Source: Gautieria morchelliformis (Eukaryota > Basidiomycota > Agaricomycetes > Gomphales > Gomphaceae). From it: a DNA stretch of 64,000 nucleotides. Below are positions 44,815 through 56,742 of this stretch, one piece after another. Where the stretch lies: assembly GCA_015179125.1 (NCBI GenBank), contig WHVA01000162.1, forward strand, positions 62,001-126,000. The letters are read 5' to 3'. Position numbers and translations under genes: made by a program. The notes beneath the pieces are model-generated. The model did not search any database. It was not told where the DNA came from and saw nothing but the letters and a program-made list of their open reading frames with translations. Position 1 is the stretch's first letter; every line of letters begins with the position of its first letter.

Positions 44815-47697
44815 AACGTCCTAAGACACCTGCGTTGTTCATATATATTCGTGAGCCACGAGCTGTGGCAGAGCTTGTACACACAGTTAAGGAAGTGGGA
44901 ATGAGCGCTAAGCCTGCAAACACCGACGGAGCAGCTGGAATTCAGTCGGTCAAGGAAAGTGTTCTACAGCTTGCAGGCTTCATTCAGGATTCATGCAAAG
45001 ATTACATATTTGTGGAAGCAGAATACAATGTAGACCATAAGTGAAAAGTAGCAACCAAGGCTATATCACTCGAACACTAGCGCGTGCACATGTACTGGAC
45101 CTCGGTGTTGCATCACGACAATGCAAGCAATCTTGCGATACGTAGAGTGGAGGTACAATGACCAAGGGATCCGTAATCGATTCCTGCAAAGGAGGTGGCG
45201 AGAGAGGAGCAGGAAATGTTGGATCAGGTGTGGAAAGACAACAAAGTCCAGTTCATCAACGAAAAGATAGTGAATGGGTTTGGAAATAGCGAGAGGCAGC
45301 GGCTCGGCAGCACCGTCAGGCGTAGAGGAAAGATACATCGCTTGTGTGGATGGACAACGTGACAGAGTCAGAAGAAGTAGAGTGAGGGAAAAGTTGATCA
45401 GTGAAAGCAGAACGAGGGCCAAAATGACAAGAATACGTACATTAGCCCAGGCGCAGAGAAGATGGAGCGGTAGACAGAGATGAGAGGAGACATCTATACA
45501 CGGAGCATAATGGACTCACTCAGCAATGGCTTAGATCGCATATGCAGCGATCCAAGGACACCAGCAGCTTACGAAGACGATCGAGCCAGAAGCAGACTAG
45601 AGGGAGGGTTGGCGTGCGCAATTCAATGACAGAAGCAGACTAGAGGGCGTGAGCGGCAAGTCAACGAGGAAATAAGCTTAATAAGCTATTGCATCATACG
45701 CGGATAAACATCGGCAAAAGGTCGGATTTCCCACGATTTTCGACTTCCCAGCCCTTGACAAGCAAGGGGATAAGTTGGGAATACACGCCCTCACAGCTAC
45801 AAGGTCTTCAGTAGGCCACCATGTCTTGGTCGTGGTAGGTGTGGGTGAGTGTCCAGCTCGCTGTCGATATTCTAATCAAACTGCTCTGGGTCATTACAGC
45901 TCTATTCGGAATGGGTCTGGTGCGGGGCTTCCCCTTGTACGACAAATTTGGAGTGAGAAGGCGGCTGTGCATTTAGAGCAGCAATACCATTTGCGTTGCG
46001 AGGTGTCTCCTCATGCGCCGGTCTTTCCCCTTGCCGGATCGAGCTTCAGCTTTGCTGTTCTTCTTGATCCATTTCTCCCGATACTATATCGAGCCTCTTT
46101 CATCTCAGCTTCCGAGGGTACAAAGACACTTACGAGCTCGGCGCCCAGCGAATGAATACAGGACCATCGACTATACTCCTCCATGGAGCAGGATGCCCAG
46201 TCGAGTAGCCGTGTTCTGTGCTATTGTGTGGTGTGGATCAAATCTACATTTCCTGTGAGCGCATTCGCTGCAATTCCGAACCTGTAGCTCTTTTGAAGTA
46301 CAGAAGACAGCCCCACAAACCATTTATGAGGTATAACTACAGCGTTACGTTCATCTCTAACCGTTTCACAATGTATGGCCCTGCCCATTGTTCTCCTGGC
46401 GCGGCATTGGCAAGGTTCGGCTACGTTATTGTGTATTAGCAACGTCGCTACGGTTGCCGAAACCATGCCTACCGGTCCTTCATTCCCATCGGTACATCAC
46501 AGCCTATCAATTAATCGTGCGCAAATTAGCAGGTGGGGTCCAATTTGTCCAAATTCTATTAAATGGCCACATAATGTACATCGCGAATGCTCCCGGTATA
46601 TATGATTCATCGATTAGACTTGTAGCTGGACGAGTGCCGTCCCAGGTCCACGCGCTTGCATGGCAGTGAGGACCGCTGTGGTCCGGTGGCAGAGGTGAGA
46701 ACGAAAGGAATGAGGCTGTCGCCTGATATGATCAAATTGCTGTTGTCCGATAGAAGAGAGTATGCTTGCAGAAGTCCTTGTCCGCGTCCCGCAATGAAGT
46801 TTTGCTAGCTTGACAAAGCTTCCGCCAGCCTCGAAGAAGAATAAGTTCATCCTGTCCCTTCGTAAAGTTGTCGGGCGCACAATTGTGAACATGGTACAAT
46901 TTAAAGGCCAAGCTCTCCAACGACAGGACTAAGTACGATCTGGACCACGCGCCCGTCCGTAAAGCACGCTCATCCCCTGCCAACAATAATACATGCTTGA
47001 TCTTCCAAGATGGATATGTGGTATTTGGAGGGTAATGCGGCGTCGTTTCAACGCGATTGTTCTTATGCTTCTGAAGAAAGGGGTGGATGTACAGTAATCA
47101 GCGCAAGGAGGGTGTTGAGTCGCAATGTGAACTAGACGGGCGGCGGCGGTTGCATGGCGCATGGCGCATGGTGGTTCGGCCGATGATGGGGTTGTTCGGG
47201 TTGCGCTGGAGGAAGGAGCGGCCCCAGGAGGACGACGTGGCAGCGTCGCGTCGAGGACGTCGTGGGGTGGTTACGGACGCTGCGCGAAGCGCATTGGGGC
47301 AAGGATGACCCGGGATCTAGTACATAGCACACTTGAGAAAGCTAGTGCGAGTCGTCGAAACAGAGCGAAGAAGCAGCTAGGACTGTGGGTGGCAGGGTCG
47401 GTGCAGTTTATGTAGCACCGAATCACTAGTAGCGTGACAAGACAAGAACGTGCCTGAGATTTTTTTTATCTAATTGGCAGGCATGCCAAGCAAACGCAGA
47501 GTTTACAAATTGGTGAAATTTTTATTTTTATTTTTACAAATTACAAATTAAATTTCTAACAACGCCGTGGGCGACAGGTTGAACAGGACTGGGTAAGAGT
47601 AGCGACGCTGTCGGTGCCCATGCGGGGAGGCTGAACACATATAGAGCGCAGTTTGGTGATTGTGTTAATGCCTCCCTGCTAGACCAGTGGTAATATC
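44815..47697. other. no recognisable gene in nearly 2.9 kb
   Basis: Short frames on both strands show no domain. Small direct repeats (cagaagcagactagaggg at about 45588 and 45639) and an AT-rich patch (47505-47550) are present. Part may be untranslated or terminal sequence of the preceding Helitron. Confidence 0.5.
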
Positions 47698-47917
47698 TGT
47701 GGGACGAAGGAGATATAATGATCTGTTATATTACGATCTGTACAAGATCTTCTGTCCTTATATACTAATTATGATATTCCTATATTACCAATCTCTTCGA
47801 GCTGCTGTGCCGATGCGGTGCCGGTGCACCAGCAACCCGGGGTCGAGAGCGATCTCGAACCTCCGGCTAATGCGTGCCGGCTCTGCCTCGGCGGTGTCAT
47901 CGTCCCGATTACTAACA
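47698..47917 (-). repeat. 3' LTR of the copia element (220 bp)
   Basis: On the minus strand it is TGTTAGTAATCGGGACG...TCCCACA. It is nearly identical to 51957-52177. Confidence 0.9.
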
Positions 47918-50877
47918 CTCCCCCTCAGCGAGAAGTCCCTTCGGTAAAATCCTAATTTCCCTAATAGATACCTATGTTGATGCATGTCTAATCCCTTTGT
48001 AAATATGTCCGCTACGTTCTCCTTCGTCGGTACGTATGTAAGTGATGCCTCGTGAGAGGCCACTTTCTCCGGATAAAATGATATGCGACATTGATGTGTT
48101 GGTGCGCGCATGATACGTTGCGTCATGCGATAGTGTAATGGCGCCTAGATTGTCTGATCGAAGTGACGTGGGCTGGGTTTGATCGATTCCAAGTTCCTCG
48201 ATGAAACGTCTCAGCCAGATTAATTGCTTGGCGCCCTCGGTAAGTGCCATGTATTCGGCCTCCGTGGTAGATAGCGCGATCGTTCGCTGCTTCTTCGAGC
48301 TCCATGCAATGTTCCTCCTCCTAGTATAGCTACGTAGCCACTAATAGATAGTGCGTCGTTTCTATTAGCATAATCCGAGTCGACAAATATTTCGAGTCGA
48401 GACCAGCGTCTCGTCGGAATGTTATGCCGTCGTCACGTGACCCTTGAGGTACCTGAGCGCGTGTTTGATCGCCGTCCAGTGCTCGGTCCGTAAGTAGTAG
48501 TGAATTGGCTCAGATGTTGTATGGTAAAAGCCAAATCAGGTCGCGTGCTGAGTGCTGCGTACATTAGTGATCCGATCGCTTTGGCATAGGGTACTTCGGC
48601 AGTTGGACCTGTTGAGTCCATGGGTGTCGTGAGTTTGATCATTTTATGCAGAGGTGTAGATACCGAATGAGCCATTGTCATGTTGAATCGATCGAGTATG
48701 ATGTCGATGTAATGTCCTTGAGACATGATCAGTGTTCCCTCATCTCTATTCCTCTCAACTCTAATTCCCAATATTTTCTTCATTTCTCCTAGATCTGTTA
48801 AGGGGAATTTTCCATGAAGCTCCCCCTTGAGCTTAATCATCCCTCCCTTGGAGTCAGCAAATAGTCCGAAGTCGTCCACATATACTGATATGACTTCGAT
48901 TGAATCCTTATCTTGTCTGATGTAGACGCATTCATCGGCTGTACTTTGATGGAAGCCGAGATCGAGTAGTAATTTGCGTAAGCGCTGATGCCAAGCTCGT
49001 CCCGATTGTTTGAGTCCGTAGAGCGCTCTGTATATTCTTAGAACGCGTCCAGATCCATCATCAAATCCGTCGGGCTGGCGCATGTAGATCTCCTCATCTA
49101 TGGTTGAATTGAGGTAGGCGCCTTTGACATCCATCATTTCGATTTCCCAATCGAGTGTGTTTGCGATCGCTAATAGAACACGTAGTGAATCGAATTTGAC
49201 CACGGGTGAGGTTATCTCGTAGTAATCCATCCCTGGCCTCTGTGTGAATCCTTGAGCCACAACCCTTGCTTTAGCCTTATCGAATTGTCCATCCGGTTGC
49301 GTTTTGACAGCGTATACCCATCGGCAACCGATAGCTACTCGTCCGGGTGGTAGTTCTGTTAATTCCCATGTTCCTAATGTTTTGTGTTGATCCATCTCAG
49401 TTTCCATCGCTTTCTCCCAGATCGGCGCATCATCACGTGATACCGCCGCTCTGTAATTCTCAGGTTCAGTGACGATTTCTCTCGTTATGTAAACCTGCTC
49501 GGTGCGTCCTGAATTATTCAATTTCCGGTAATCCGGTCTTTGAGTGATACGCGCGCTCCGTCGGATCTCTGGAGCCGGCGCTTGTTCAGGTGGATCATGA
49601 ACGGGCGTCGTGTGGGGTGATGACGTCTGTGGGGTAGATGTGATCGGGTCCAGCACATGCTCGCGCGGTGAGTGCTCCCCCTCGAGCGGTGCCGTGTCGT
49701 CATCGTCGTTATCTGGGATAGGGTAGAGTCGGTTGTCATTTTCGTCAAATGTAATGTTCCTAGAGACTTGAACGTGCTTTGAGGCTTTATTGTAGTACCT
49801 CCAGGCTTTTGCATGTTCAGCTACTCCGACGAATATATGTTCTTCTGCCTTTGGATCAAGTTTGGCTCGATGTTGATCCGGAACCATAACCCAGCAATTT
49901 GTCCCAAATTCCTCTAGACGTGCTATGTTCGGCTTCTTGCCGAATAGTGCCTGGAACGGTGTTGCGTCATCTCCAAGCGCTCGTGGTGATCGATTTTTGA
50001 TATAGCATGCGTAAGCCACGGCCTGGGGCCAGAGTATTTTTGGCAGGTTCTTGGCAAATATCATTGCCCGTGCGTGCTCGAGTAAGGTCCGGTTGAGTCG
50101 TTCGGCGATTCCATTCTGGGCTGGGGAGTATGGAGCTGTGGTCTCCATGATAATGCCATATTTTGCACAAAATTCCTTGAAATTTTTATTGACATATTCC
50201 CCTCCATTATCCGAGCGAAACCTCTTCAGTTTCTGACCTGTTTGGGTCTCGAGGAATGCCTTGTACGTCTCGAAGTGTTTGAGCGCTTCATCTTTGGCGC
50301 CCCCAAAATAGATGACCGTGTACCTAGATTTGATATCCGTGAAAGAATAGAAGTACTTTTCACGTGATGGTCCCTCGGTCTGGGCAGGTCCCCATACATC
50401 GGATACTGTCAGGTCACCGACCTGTTCTACAGTGTCCTCGGCTCTTTTGGGGAACGGCTCCACATGCCGCTTGCCTTGTATGCATGCCTTGCACTGGTTC
50501 GGCTCGTTTGACTCGTCGATCTCGAGTCCAGTAACTAGGTCGTTAGATTTCAACAATTTTATGGAGTTTATGTTGACGTGCCCTAGTATCCTGTGCCATT
50601 TATCCCATGACCGCCCCTTTGCCGCTGCGGCAAAGTCCCGTGCCTCGACTGATCGAGTGACCCGTGCCTTCATACAGAACAGACGCCCACGCTTCTGTCC
50701 CTGTGCGAAGGTAACTCCGGCGCGTGTTTTGAATTCGACGCCGGTGCCTGAAAATGTGGCCGTGTTACCCTTATCAGTTAGACGCCCTACACTGATAAGG
50801 TTGTTCGGCGCATCTGGTGCGTGTTTGACGTCACGTAGCTCGATCGTGTTCGTCTTGGCGCCGATCTTGAATTCCAT
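47918..50877 (-). pseudogene. copia pol: integrase, reverse transcriptase, RNase H
   Basis: It copies element RNA and integrates the DNA. The main open frame (48433-50877) holds the integrase zinc module (WHRILGHVNINS with CKACIQGK), core residues in TVSDVWGP, RSDNGGEY and YSPAQNGIAE, and RT with the catalytic YVDDFGLFA. The frame shifts near 48480 after TTTYGP, so RNase H is read in pieces: SDYANRNDALSISGY, STTEAEYMALTEGAKQLIWL and PTKENVADIFTKGLD in different frames down to 47920. RT and integrase motifs are complete; RNase H is broken. It is separated from gag-protease by a frame change at about 50960-50985. Confidence 0.88.
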
Positions 50878-50956
50878 GTATATAGTGCCTCGGCCTTGTG
50901 TATGTAGTACCGCATCAGGTGAAATTCCTTCAATCTCTGATGGTTCCTCGGCATAG

Positions 50957-51877
50957 CTAGCGAAATCGTTTCGGCTTCGAGCTATGTGTTGTTGCCGCTG
51001 AATCGGCTAGCCAGTCGGATGCAGATATAGCACTGTATGCTACCTCCTTAGATACAAATGCGAAATCCTTTTCTTCTGCTTGTTTAGCTGTTTCTTTGTT
51101 CCCTGATTTGAACCATTTCGGTGCTTGGCCTTCCTTGCCGCCACCTTTCGCCCAACAGTCCTTCACGTAATGACCCTTCTTGCCGCAATTTCGGCATTTT
51201 CCCTTTGTTGCTCCTGAGTCATCTTTCCTAGGTCTGTGACGTTGTTGCGCCTTAAGCGCCGTCTGCCGTGCCGATCCAGCTTTCCGTGCTCGATCCTCAT
51301 CGAGGACCCGAGCTATTAATATATCAGCTGTTGTCCCGGCTCCACTGGCGTTTACTGCCGTAATAAACGCCGACCAAGAATCTGGTAATGACGTCAGCAA
51401 CGTGTTCGAGAACTCGGTGTCACTGATGTAATGCCCCCGCGCATTCAATTCCTGTTGAATGCCGCGGAGCTTGCGTACGTGCTCCTCCATGTTCGCCCCG
51501 TCCTCGGCAAGCGTCCGGAAGAAATCTCTTCGGAGATTTACAATCCCCACTGCTCCCTTTGACTCGAATATTGCTTGTAGACTAGTCCATACAGCAAACG
51601 CAGACATCGTCTGATTGATGTAAACTAGTTGTTCATCGGCAACTCTGAGGCAAATCTCTTTTCTAGCCTTCTTGTCCTTCCTTCTCCAATCGTCGATCTC
51701 CTGCTGTTCGGTTGCAGTGACGTTGTCGGCATCTGCCGGTCTCGGTTCCGTCTCCCTGCCGATAGCCACGTCCCACAGATCTGAGTCATCGAGTATCCAT
51801 TCGAGCCGCCGGCGCCATGCCGCGTAATTGTCCCCGTTCAAGGGGTCGATCTTGTACGTGTTGTTGCTACTCGACAT
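50957..51877 (-). CDS. copia gag plus start of protease
   Basis: Forms the capsid and carries the start of the aspartic protease. An ATG at 51877 (MSSSNNTYKIDPLNGDNYAAW) begins a Gag of the UBN2/copia type. A CCHC knuckle CRNCGKKGHYVKDC lies near 51180-51220. The protease active site reads DWLADSAATTH (Asp-Ser-Ala). The frame then stops at 50957, while the sequence homologous to downstream protease (HIARSRNDF) is in the +1 frame within an acaacacata tract. A two-base deletion there is the simplest explanation. Confidence 0.85.
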   Translation of the reverse strand: MSSSNNTYKIDPLNGDNYAAWRRRLEWILDDSDLWDVAIGRETEPRPADADNVTATEQQEIDDWRRKDKKARKEICLRVADEQLVYINQTMSAFAVWTSLQAIFESKGAVGIVNLRRDFFRTLAEDGANMEEHVRKLRGIQQELNARGHYISDTEFSNTLLTSLPDSWSAFITAVNASGAGTTADILIARVLDEDRARKAGSARQTALKAQQRHRPRKDDSGATKGKCRNCGKKGHYVKDCWAKGGGKEGQAPKWFKSGNKETAKQAEEKDFAFVSKEVAYSAISASDWLADSAATTHSSKPKRFR

Positions 51878-51956
51878 CGTCGATCGGTATTGAGTTATTG
51901 GAGTATAGAGCGTAGTTAGATTTGTAGTAGTTTAGTTATGCGCGGGGCCCATAACC

Positions 51957-52177
51957 TGTGGAACGAAGGAGTAATAATAATCTGTTATCCTACGATCTGT
52001 ACAAGATCTTCTGTCCTTATATACTAATTATGATATTCCTATATTACCAATCTCTTCGAGTTGCTGTGCCGATGCGGTGCCGGTGCACCAGCAACCCGGG
52101 GTCGAGAGCGATCTCGAACCTCCGGCTAAGTGCGTGCCGGCTCTGCCTCGGCGGTGTCATCGTCCCGATTACTAACA
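51957..52177 (-). repeat. 5' LTR of the copia element (221 bp)
   Basis: TGTTAGTAATCGG...TTCCACA on the minus strand, followed by GGTTATGGG. Confidence 0.9.
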
Positions 52178-52844
52178 TTCATTTCAACTCACCTATACCA
52201 TTTGTAGTAATACTCGTATAGGTAAATAATATCAGTACATTGCATCGACGCATTTACTGAGTAATACTCGTATAGTCATATATTTTATAACTGTTCTTAC
52301 ATGGTGAGTTATGGGCATGTGACTCACCAAGGTGTGCATGAGTCAGTTGAGTCATTGAGGCTGTACAAGCAAATGACTAGGCTTTTCAAACTCAGAGGCT
52401 GAGTCTGAAGGAGCCACCTGACTGGATTTGTGGGTGACCGCAGGTGCACGAGCCGCGAGCGACGCGAGCGTCCGGTCGGAGTTTGAAATCGGAAGTCCGA
52501 AACAGAGTTGTGGGGACATGTGTATCCACAACTCTGCTGCACAGAAATAAGTGAGTTTTGAGTGAAGACAGCCTCGGAAAAATAGGCAAAATTCATAGAT
52601 AATTAGAGGGATGTTTGAATAGGTCTTAAGAGGATAGTAGACATTATTATGATGGCAATCAATGGTTATTTTAATGGCCTTTGATGCAGACTACAAAGTT
52701 ACAGAAAAGAGACATTTGAGGGCTGGTTGAACAGCCTGATCCGAGATCATATAGTATGCTGGTTGCACAGCAGTTCCCATACACTCGCCCTATCTACAGT
52801 CATAGCGAAATAGCCCATGGCACTTGACAATGTAACGTGCAAGG
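52178..52844. repeat. no gene; hairpin and short repeats
   Basis: An 11-bp perfect inverted repeat (cagagttgtgg / ccacaactctg) lies at about 52503-52536 with a 12-nt spacer. The 14-mer gtaatactcgtata occurs twice (52207 and 52261 region). No coding signal. Confidence 0.55.
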
Positions 52845-53861
52845 TGTCATGGAAGGGTTGTCTAAGTAGCGACAATCCCTTCGCCGACAGCACAGAAAAT
52901 AGTTTGAAGGCTAAGGTAACGAAGATGAAGTATGAGAACTCACCAGTGATGCCTAAGTCCTCTTCTGGTCGAAGATAGAAATCTACAGGAGAAGGCTCAA
53001 GACGATAGTCACAGCAAGGTCAAGTTTGCACAAGATGGACGTATGATAATTGAACTGGGGAATATACATGCGAATGTAAACGACTTATATCGAATGCTCG
53101 TATGGTATCAGTGAATAGGAAAGAAGCCGCCATGAGTCAGGGTTGGATAGGGGTGTGCAGTCATGATATGAAATAAATGGAATAAACATACAATATAGTG
53201 AGGGAGGAGGGCAAACATGAAATGACAGAGAGTAAAGATGGAGAAAGCACTTATGTACAAAACCATGTCTTGGGACCTGCATATATGCTACCCTGCACAC
53301 ACTCTTCGTCTACTGGGTTGATCCCACACGACCTACAGGTAGGACGTCCCGTGAATGCATTCTGGCCATATGAACACCTAAAGGGGTTGGATCGAGAAGC
53401 TGATGGAGCCAGTGGGGAGCCATCATGCCGAGTAGGGGGTGTCGATCGTGTTTGATGGCGTGCCTGCTGGCGAATGATGTGAGCAGCAAATGGTGGTTTG
53501 GCGAAATGCGGCGAAGGGTGAATAGAATGATCGTTGAAGAGCCATGGCCCAAGGGGAGGGCGAAGCCACATAGAGGTGGACTGGGGAAATGGATGATAGG
53601 GCTTAACTGGGTACAGGAAACACACACGTTACGCCATGCGAACAAAGGAGCATCCGACGGGGTTTGAGCCAGGAAGGTAAAGGGACCTGTGATGGACCAT
53701 CGAGCTGGGGAGAGGGCGTTGATCGAGTACAGGTAGCGCTGCTACGTGCGAATGATATAAAAGTGGATAAACGTTCGGCGAATTCGGCGAGGAGCGAACA
53801 GGGAGACCAAAGAAGTGGGGTGTCGAGGTTACTGGGTATACAAAATGGACGGGTCATGACA
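52780..53861 (-). repeat. LTR family 2 copy (LTR body 52845-53861)
   Basis: On the minus strand it runs TGTCATGACCCG (53861) to CTTCCATGACA (52845), 1017 bp with inverted TGTCATG/CATGACA termini. The flanks CAAGG and CAGGG differ by one base, so a duplication is possible. The 66 bp past the end are shared with the 15313-16440 copy, which argues that some internal sequence is attached. 53862-54016 holds no gene. Confidence 0.62.
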
Positions 53862-54016
53862 CAGGGGCCAGCATATAGTAACAGGGGAATCAGGGCGAGG
53901 TCAATATACTAATGATGTGTGATGGAACCGGATAGGTACTCAGGCATGGAATAAAGCTTGGATATGAGCTTGGGCTCGGGCTTAGAATCGCAGGACTCAG
54001 GCATGAGTATCACATG

Positions 54017-54185
54017 CTGCCTATGCAGGCTAGCTGCAGCGCGATTGGTTGCTCCAGGGAGAATGTCTTCATCCCTGTAGCTCGCATGAATTCGGGGGAC
54101 AGCAGTACCCCTTCGCCGCTGCTATCTAGCAGGCAGTGGGCTTTTACACCATTTATTTCCCAGTACCCCGATAGGGTACGGGTCT
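54017..54185 (-). pseudogene. gypsy protease fragment
   Basis: Downstream of the gag below and in another frame, the minus strand reads EINGVKAHCLLDSSGEGV and LSPEFMRATGMKTFSLEQPI. This is a retropepsin start in which the usual D-S/T-G reads DSS. It ends at a stop near 54017. Nothing of RT or integrase follows. Confidence 0.65.
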
Positions 54186-54222
54186 CACTACGCGGACGCG
54201 TTGGCCGCGTTCTGTGTTTGCT

Positions 54223-56742
54223 TCAGTGGTGATACACCGGCTCGGCCACCTTGTCTGGCATGACCGATGTGCATGCCGCCATGACTTTCGTGGCGGTTTC
54301 ATCTTCCAGCGCGAACCTGATCGCGCTGGACCTGTAGGTGGTGTCCTCCACCTCTTCGTCCCATTCATAGTATTGGGACGGCTCAGGGTCCCACTCTTCA
54401 GCGGGCGTGTCTCCGTTATCCGGAGTGTTGTTGGGTTGGGGATCACCCTCCCCCTCTTCATCAATCTGTTGAAGAGAGTTTTGATCAGGATCCGTCCCCG
54501 GATCCTCGGCTTCACCGTCGTGCCTCACGGCCGCTGTCCTTATACCGGACCTAAGCCGGGGGCATTCTGCCTTCTTGTGGCCAGGCTGGCCGCATTCAAA
54601 GCATGTGGCGTTGCTTTGGTTGCCGCTGGGCCTCTCATTGGGCCGGCCAGACATTTTCGTCAGTGGGGCAGGTCGCGGGGACGATCCTGATGCTTGAGGC
54701 TGTTTAGCTTCAGGCGGGCGTCCAGTTTGTGCTGGGCGTGAGGGCGGTAGCCGTTGTCCTGTTCCGCTTCTTACGAACAGGCTGGGCCTGGTCAGGCCAG
54801 TTTGTGTCAACGGCTTGCTCCCCGTGAGCCGGGCGGCGCTTGCCGTTGCTGCTGCGCTTTCTGCGCGGCACATCCCCATGTTGTATCGGGATGCCTCCTC
54901 TATCATTCGGGCCATCTCGAAGAGTTGCTCTATTGAGCTGCTCTCGGCATTATAGCCCTTTTTGAGGACTTCGTTGCGTAGTGTTTCGTGTAGCGCCGAT
55001 ACGAACCGTCTCCGGAACATGTACTCGTCTGGCGGCTGTATCATACGTGCTGCGTATTTCCTGAGCTCATTCAGCATCTCCTGAATGGTTTTCATGCCTT
55101 GCATGACCGCGTCGAATTTATTCGATGCGTGATGGTATGTCAGTGTGTGCAGGAACCTCTTTTGAAGGCCTTGCATCACTGATTCCAGCGTCCAGATACG
55201 GACCTGGCGATCGAAGCGTTCAACGTTTCGAAGGAACCACTCCTGGGCTTCGCCGGTGAGGCGAGTGCCCACATAGCCGACCTGCGTGTCAATGCTGGTT
55301 GGCCCTAGGAGGCAGTTCATTTTTAGCCATCGTAGGATGGCCGCCACGAAGACTTCAAACTCTTCAAGGTCCGATCCCCCTGCATATGGCTCAGGGTGGG
55401 CCAAGTTTACGCCGGCCTTCGCCAGCACAGACTTCTCTGGGTCTGTGTCCGCGGCGTCTGCTAACGCCACGCGGATCATCCATGTGATCCCGTCGTATGG
55501 CTTCATCGGTACGACGTCGGCCTGGTCAGGGATTCCCTGGCCTTCCGTTGGGGCCATGGATCTCTCGCGCAGTTGTGACGCCGTGCAGGGCAGGCTGTTA
55601 TATGCCCTGACAGGCCCCGGGCCCGGGTCGGGCTCGGGATCGGGAGCATTTTGTGCTCTCGGTTCCGGGGGCATTTTGTGCCTGGTGTCCCCGGTCAGTC
55701 CCGCGTTGCGGATCCGTAGCCTGCTGTTGTAGGCTGCGCGCATTTGCCGTGCGTCTTGTACGGCTTGCGTGAGCTGCTCGTCGGGTAGCTGAGCGGTGTG
55801 GCTGTGGGCCACCGTTTCTTCAGCGTTCTTCGCTAGTAGCTCGAGTGCCCGGGTGTGGCGGCGCGTGGCTGCGGCCTCTTTACGCTGCCAGTGTGCGACT
55901 TCGAGCTCTAAGCTCTCGGTCATCGTTTCAGAGTCAGGCTCTGAGGCGACCTGCTCCCTGATGATCTGTTGGATCGTTTTACGGCTGTCCGTTGGGGCAG
56001 CCGGTTGCTCCTGAGGTTTGTTCCCAAACCTTACGTCCTGTTCGACCGGGACAGCTGGCGGCGGCATTCGCTGCTTGTCTCGCTTCTTTCGGCTCGCGTC
56101 GTGACTGCTTTCATTAGCTGCGGACTGTCGCGAGCTCAGACACGTTGCGTCGCGTTCCCCGCGTGGGCGGAGTGCCTTCTGGACGTCCTCCAGCGTGGCT
56201 GCGTCTTGCAGCCTGATCTCCTCTGCCTGGTGGAGTTCCTTGCCGATTGCCATTAGGGCGGCGGTGGCGTTGTCAAGCTGTGAGGCCAGCTGATCGTGCT
56301 TGAGGCGCGTCAGCGTACTTCGGTGTAGCGCGGCCTGCACCTGTTTGTTCAGGGCCTCTGCCGTCTCGTGGTCGATGGCGTGAGCCCTCGAGCTCTTGCG
56401 ACTAGAGCTTGAGTATTCCGAGTCCTGACCATCATCTGGGGCTCGTCTCTTTTGCCGTCGTCCTCCTTCAGGGACGATCGTCGTCACTCTACTTCGTGAG
56501 CGTCGGTTTGAGTCGTGGCTCTGTGCCCGCCTCGACGTTGTTGCTCTACCGTCTGACGACGGCGAGACTTCTCTGCCCTTTCCTTTGTCTTTGGGCAGAG
56601 AGAGATGGGAGGGCAGCGCCGACTCGTTGCCCGGCGTCGTCTCTTCTTCGGCCACGCTCAACGAGACGTGGTCGGGATTTTCCTCATCCTCTGCTGAGGG
56701 GACGAGGGCGGTGAGATCTACGATCTCTCCGTCTTCTATCAT
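54223..56742 (-). CDS. Ty3/gypsy gag, 839 residues, intact frame
   Basis: Capsid/nucleocapsid polyprotein. The N-terminal 400 residues are charged and predicted disordered or coiled (Ser/Arg-rich, EALNKQVQAALHRSTLTRL). A capsid-like domain follows (AAILRWLKMNCLLG, TGEAQEWFLRNVERFD, FLHTLTYHHASNKFDAVM). The zinc knuckle CFECGQPGHKKAEC lies at about 54590. The C-terminus is acidic. It is long for a gag because of the N-terminal extension. The start ATG at 56742 is the first in frame. The rest of the element is missing apart from the protease remnant, and no LTR was identified in 56743-56989. Confidence 0.85.
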   Translation of the reverse strand: MIEDGEIVDLTALVPSAEDEENPDHVSLSVAEEETTPGNESALPSHLSLPKDKGKGREVSPSSDGRATTSRRAQSHDSNRRSRSRVTTIVPEGGRRQKRRAPDDGQDSEYSSSSRKSSRAHAIDHETAEALNKQVQAALHRSTLTRLKHDQLASQLDNATAALMAIGKELHQAEEIRLQDAATLEDVQKALRPRGERDATCLSSRQSAANESSHDASRKKRDKQRMPPPAVPVEQDVRFGNKPQEQPAAPTDSRKTIQQIIREQVASEPDSETMTESLELEVAHWQRKEAAATRRHTRALELLAKNAEETVAHSHTAQLPDEQLTQAVQDARQMRAAYNSRLRIRNAGLTGDTRHKMPPEPRAQNAPDPEPDPGPGPVRAYNSLPCTASQLRERSMAPTEGQGIPDQADVVPMKPYDGITWMIRVALADAADTDPEKSVLAKAGVNLAHPEPYAGGSDLEEFEVFVAAILRWLKMNCLLGPTSIDTQVGYVGTRLTGEAQEWFLRNVERFDRQVRIWTLESVMQGLQKRFLHTLTYHHASNKFDAVMQGMKTIQEMLNELRKYAARMIQPPDEYMFRRRFVSALHETLRNEVLKKGYNAESSSIEQLFEMARMIEEASRYNMGMCRAESAAATASAARLTGSKPLTQTGLTRPSLFVRSGTGQRLPPSRPAQTGRPPEAKQPQASGSSPRPAPLTKMSGRPNERPSGNQSNATCFECGQPGHKKAECPRLRSGIRTAAVRHDGEAEDPGTDPDQNSLQQIDEEGEGDPQPNNTPDNGDTPAEEWDPEPSQYYEWDEEVEDTTYRSSAIRFALEDETATKVMAACTSVMPDKVAEPVYHH

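Larger units (their letters stand above)
47698..52177 (-). mobile_element. Ty1/copia retrotransposon with both LTRs
   Basis: LTRs of 220 and 221 bp enclose gag, protease, integrase and RT in copia order on the minus strand. The polypurine tract (GAGGGGGAG) abuts the 3' LTR at 47918, and a primer-binding-like GGTTATGGGCCC follows the 5' LTR (51945-51956). LTRs differ at only a few positions, implying recent insertion. The flanks do not match (ATATC against TTCAT), so no target duplication is seen. Confidence 0.9.

Noticed and set aside
50957-50990. Programmed +1 frameshift in the copia element
   Set aside because: It falls inside the protease rather than at a gag-pol boundary, at a short acaaca repeat, so a 2-bp deletion is simpler.
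52840-53866. CAAGG/CAGGG as a firm target duplication
   Set aside because: One mismatch, and the sequence beyond the end is shared with another copy, so the boundary is doubtful.
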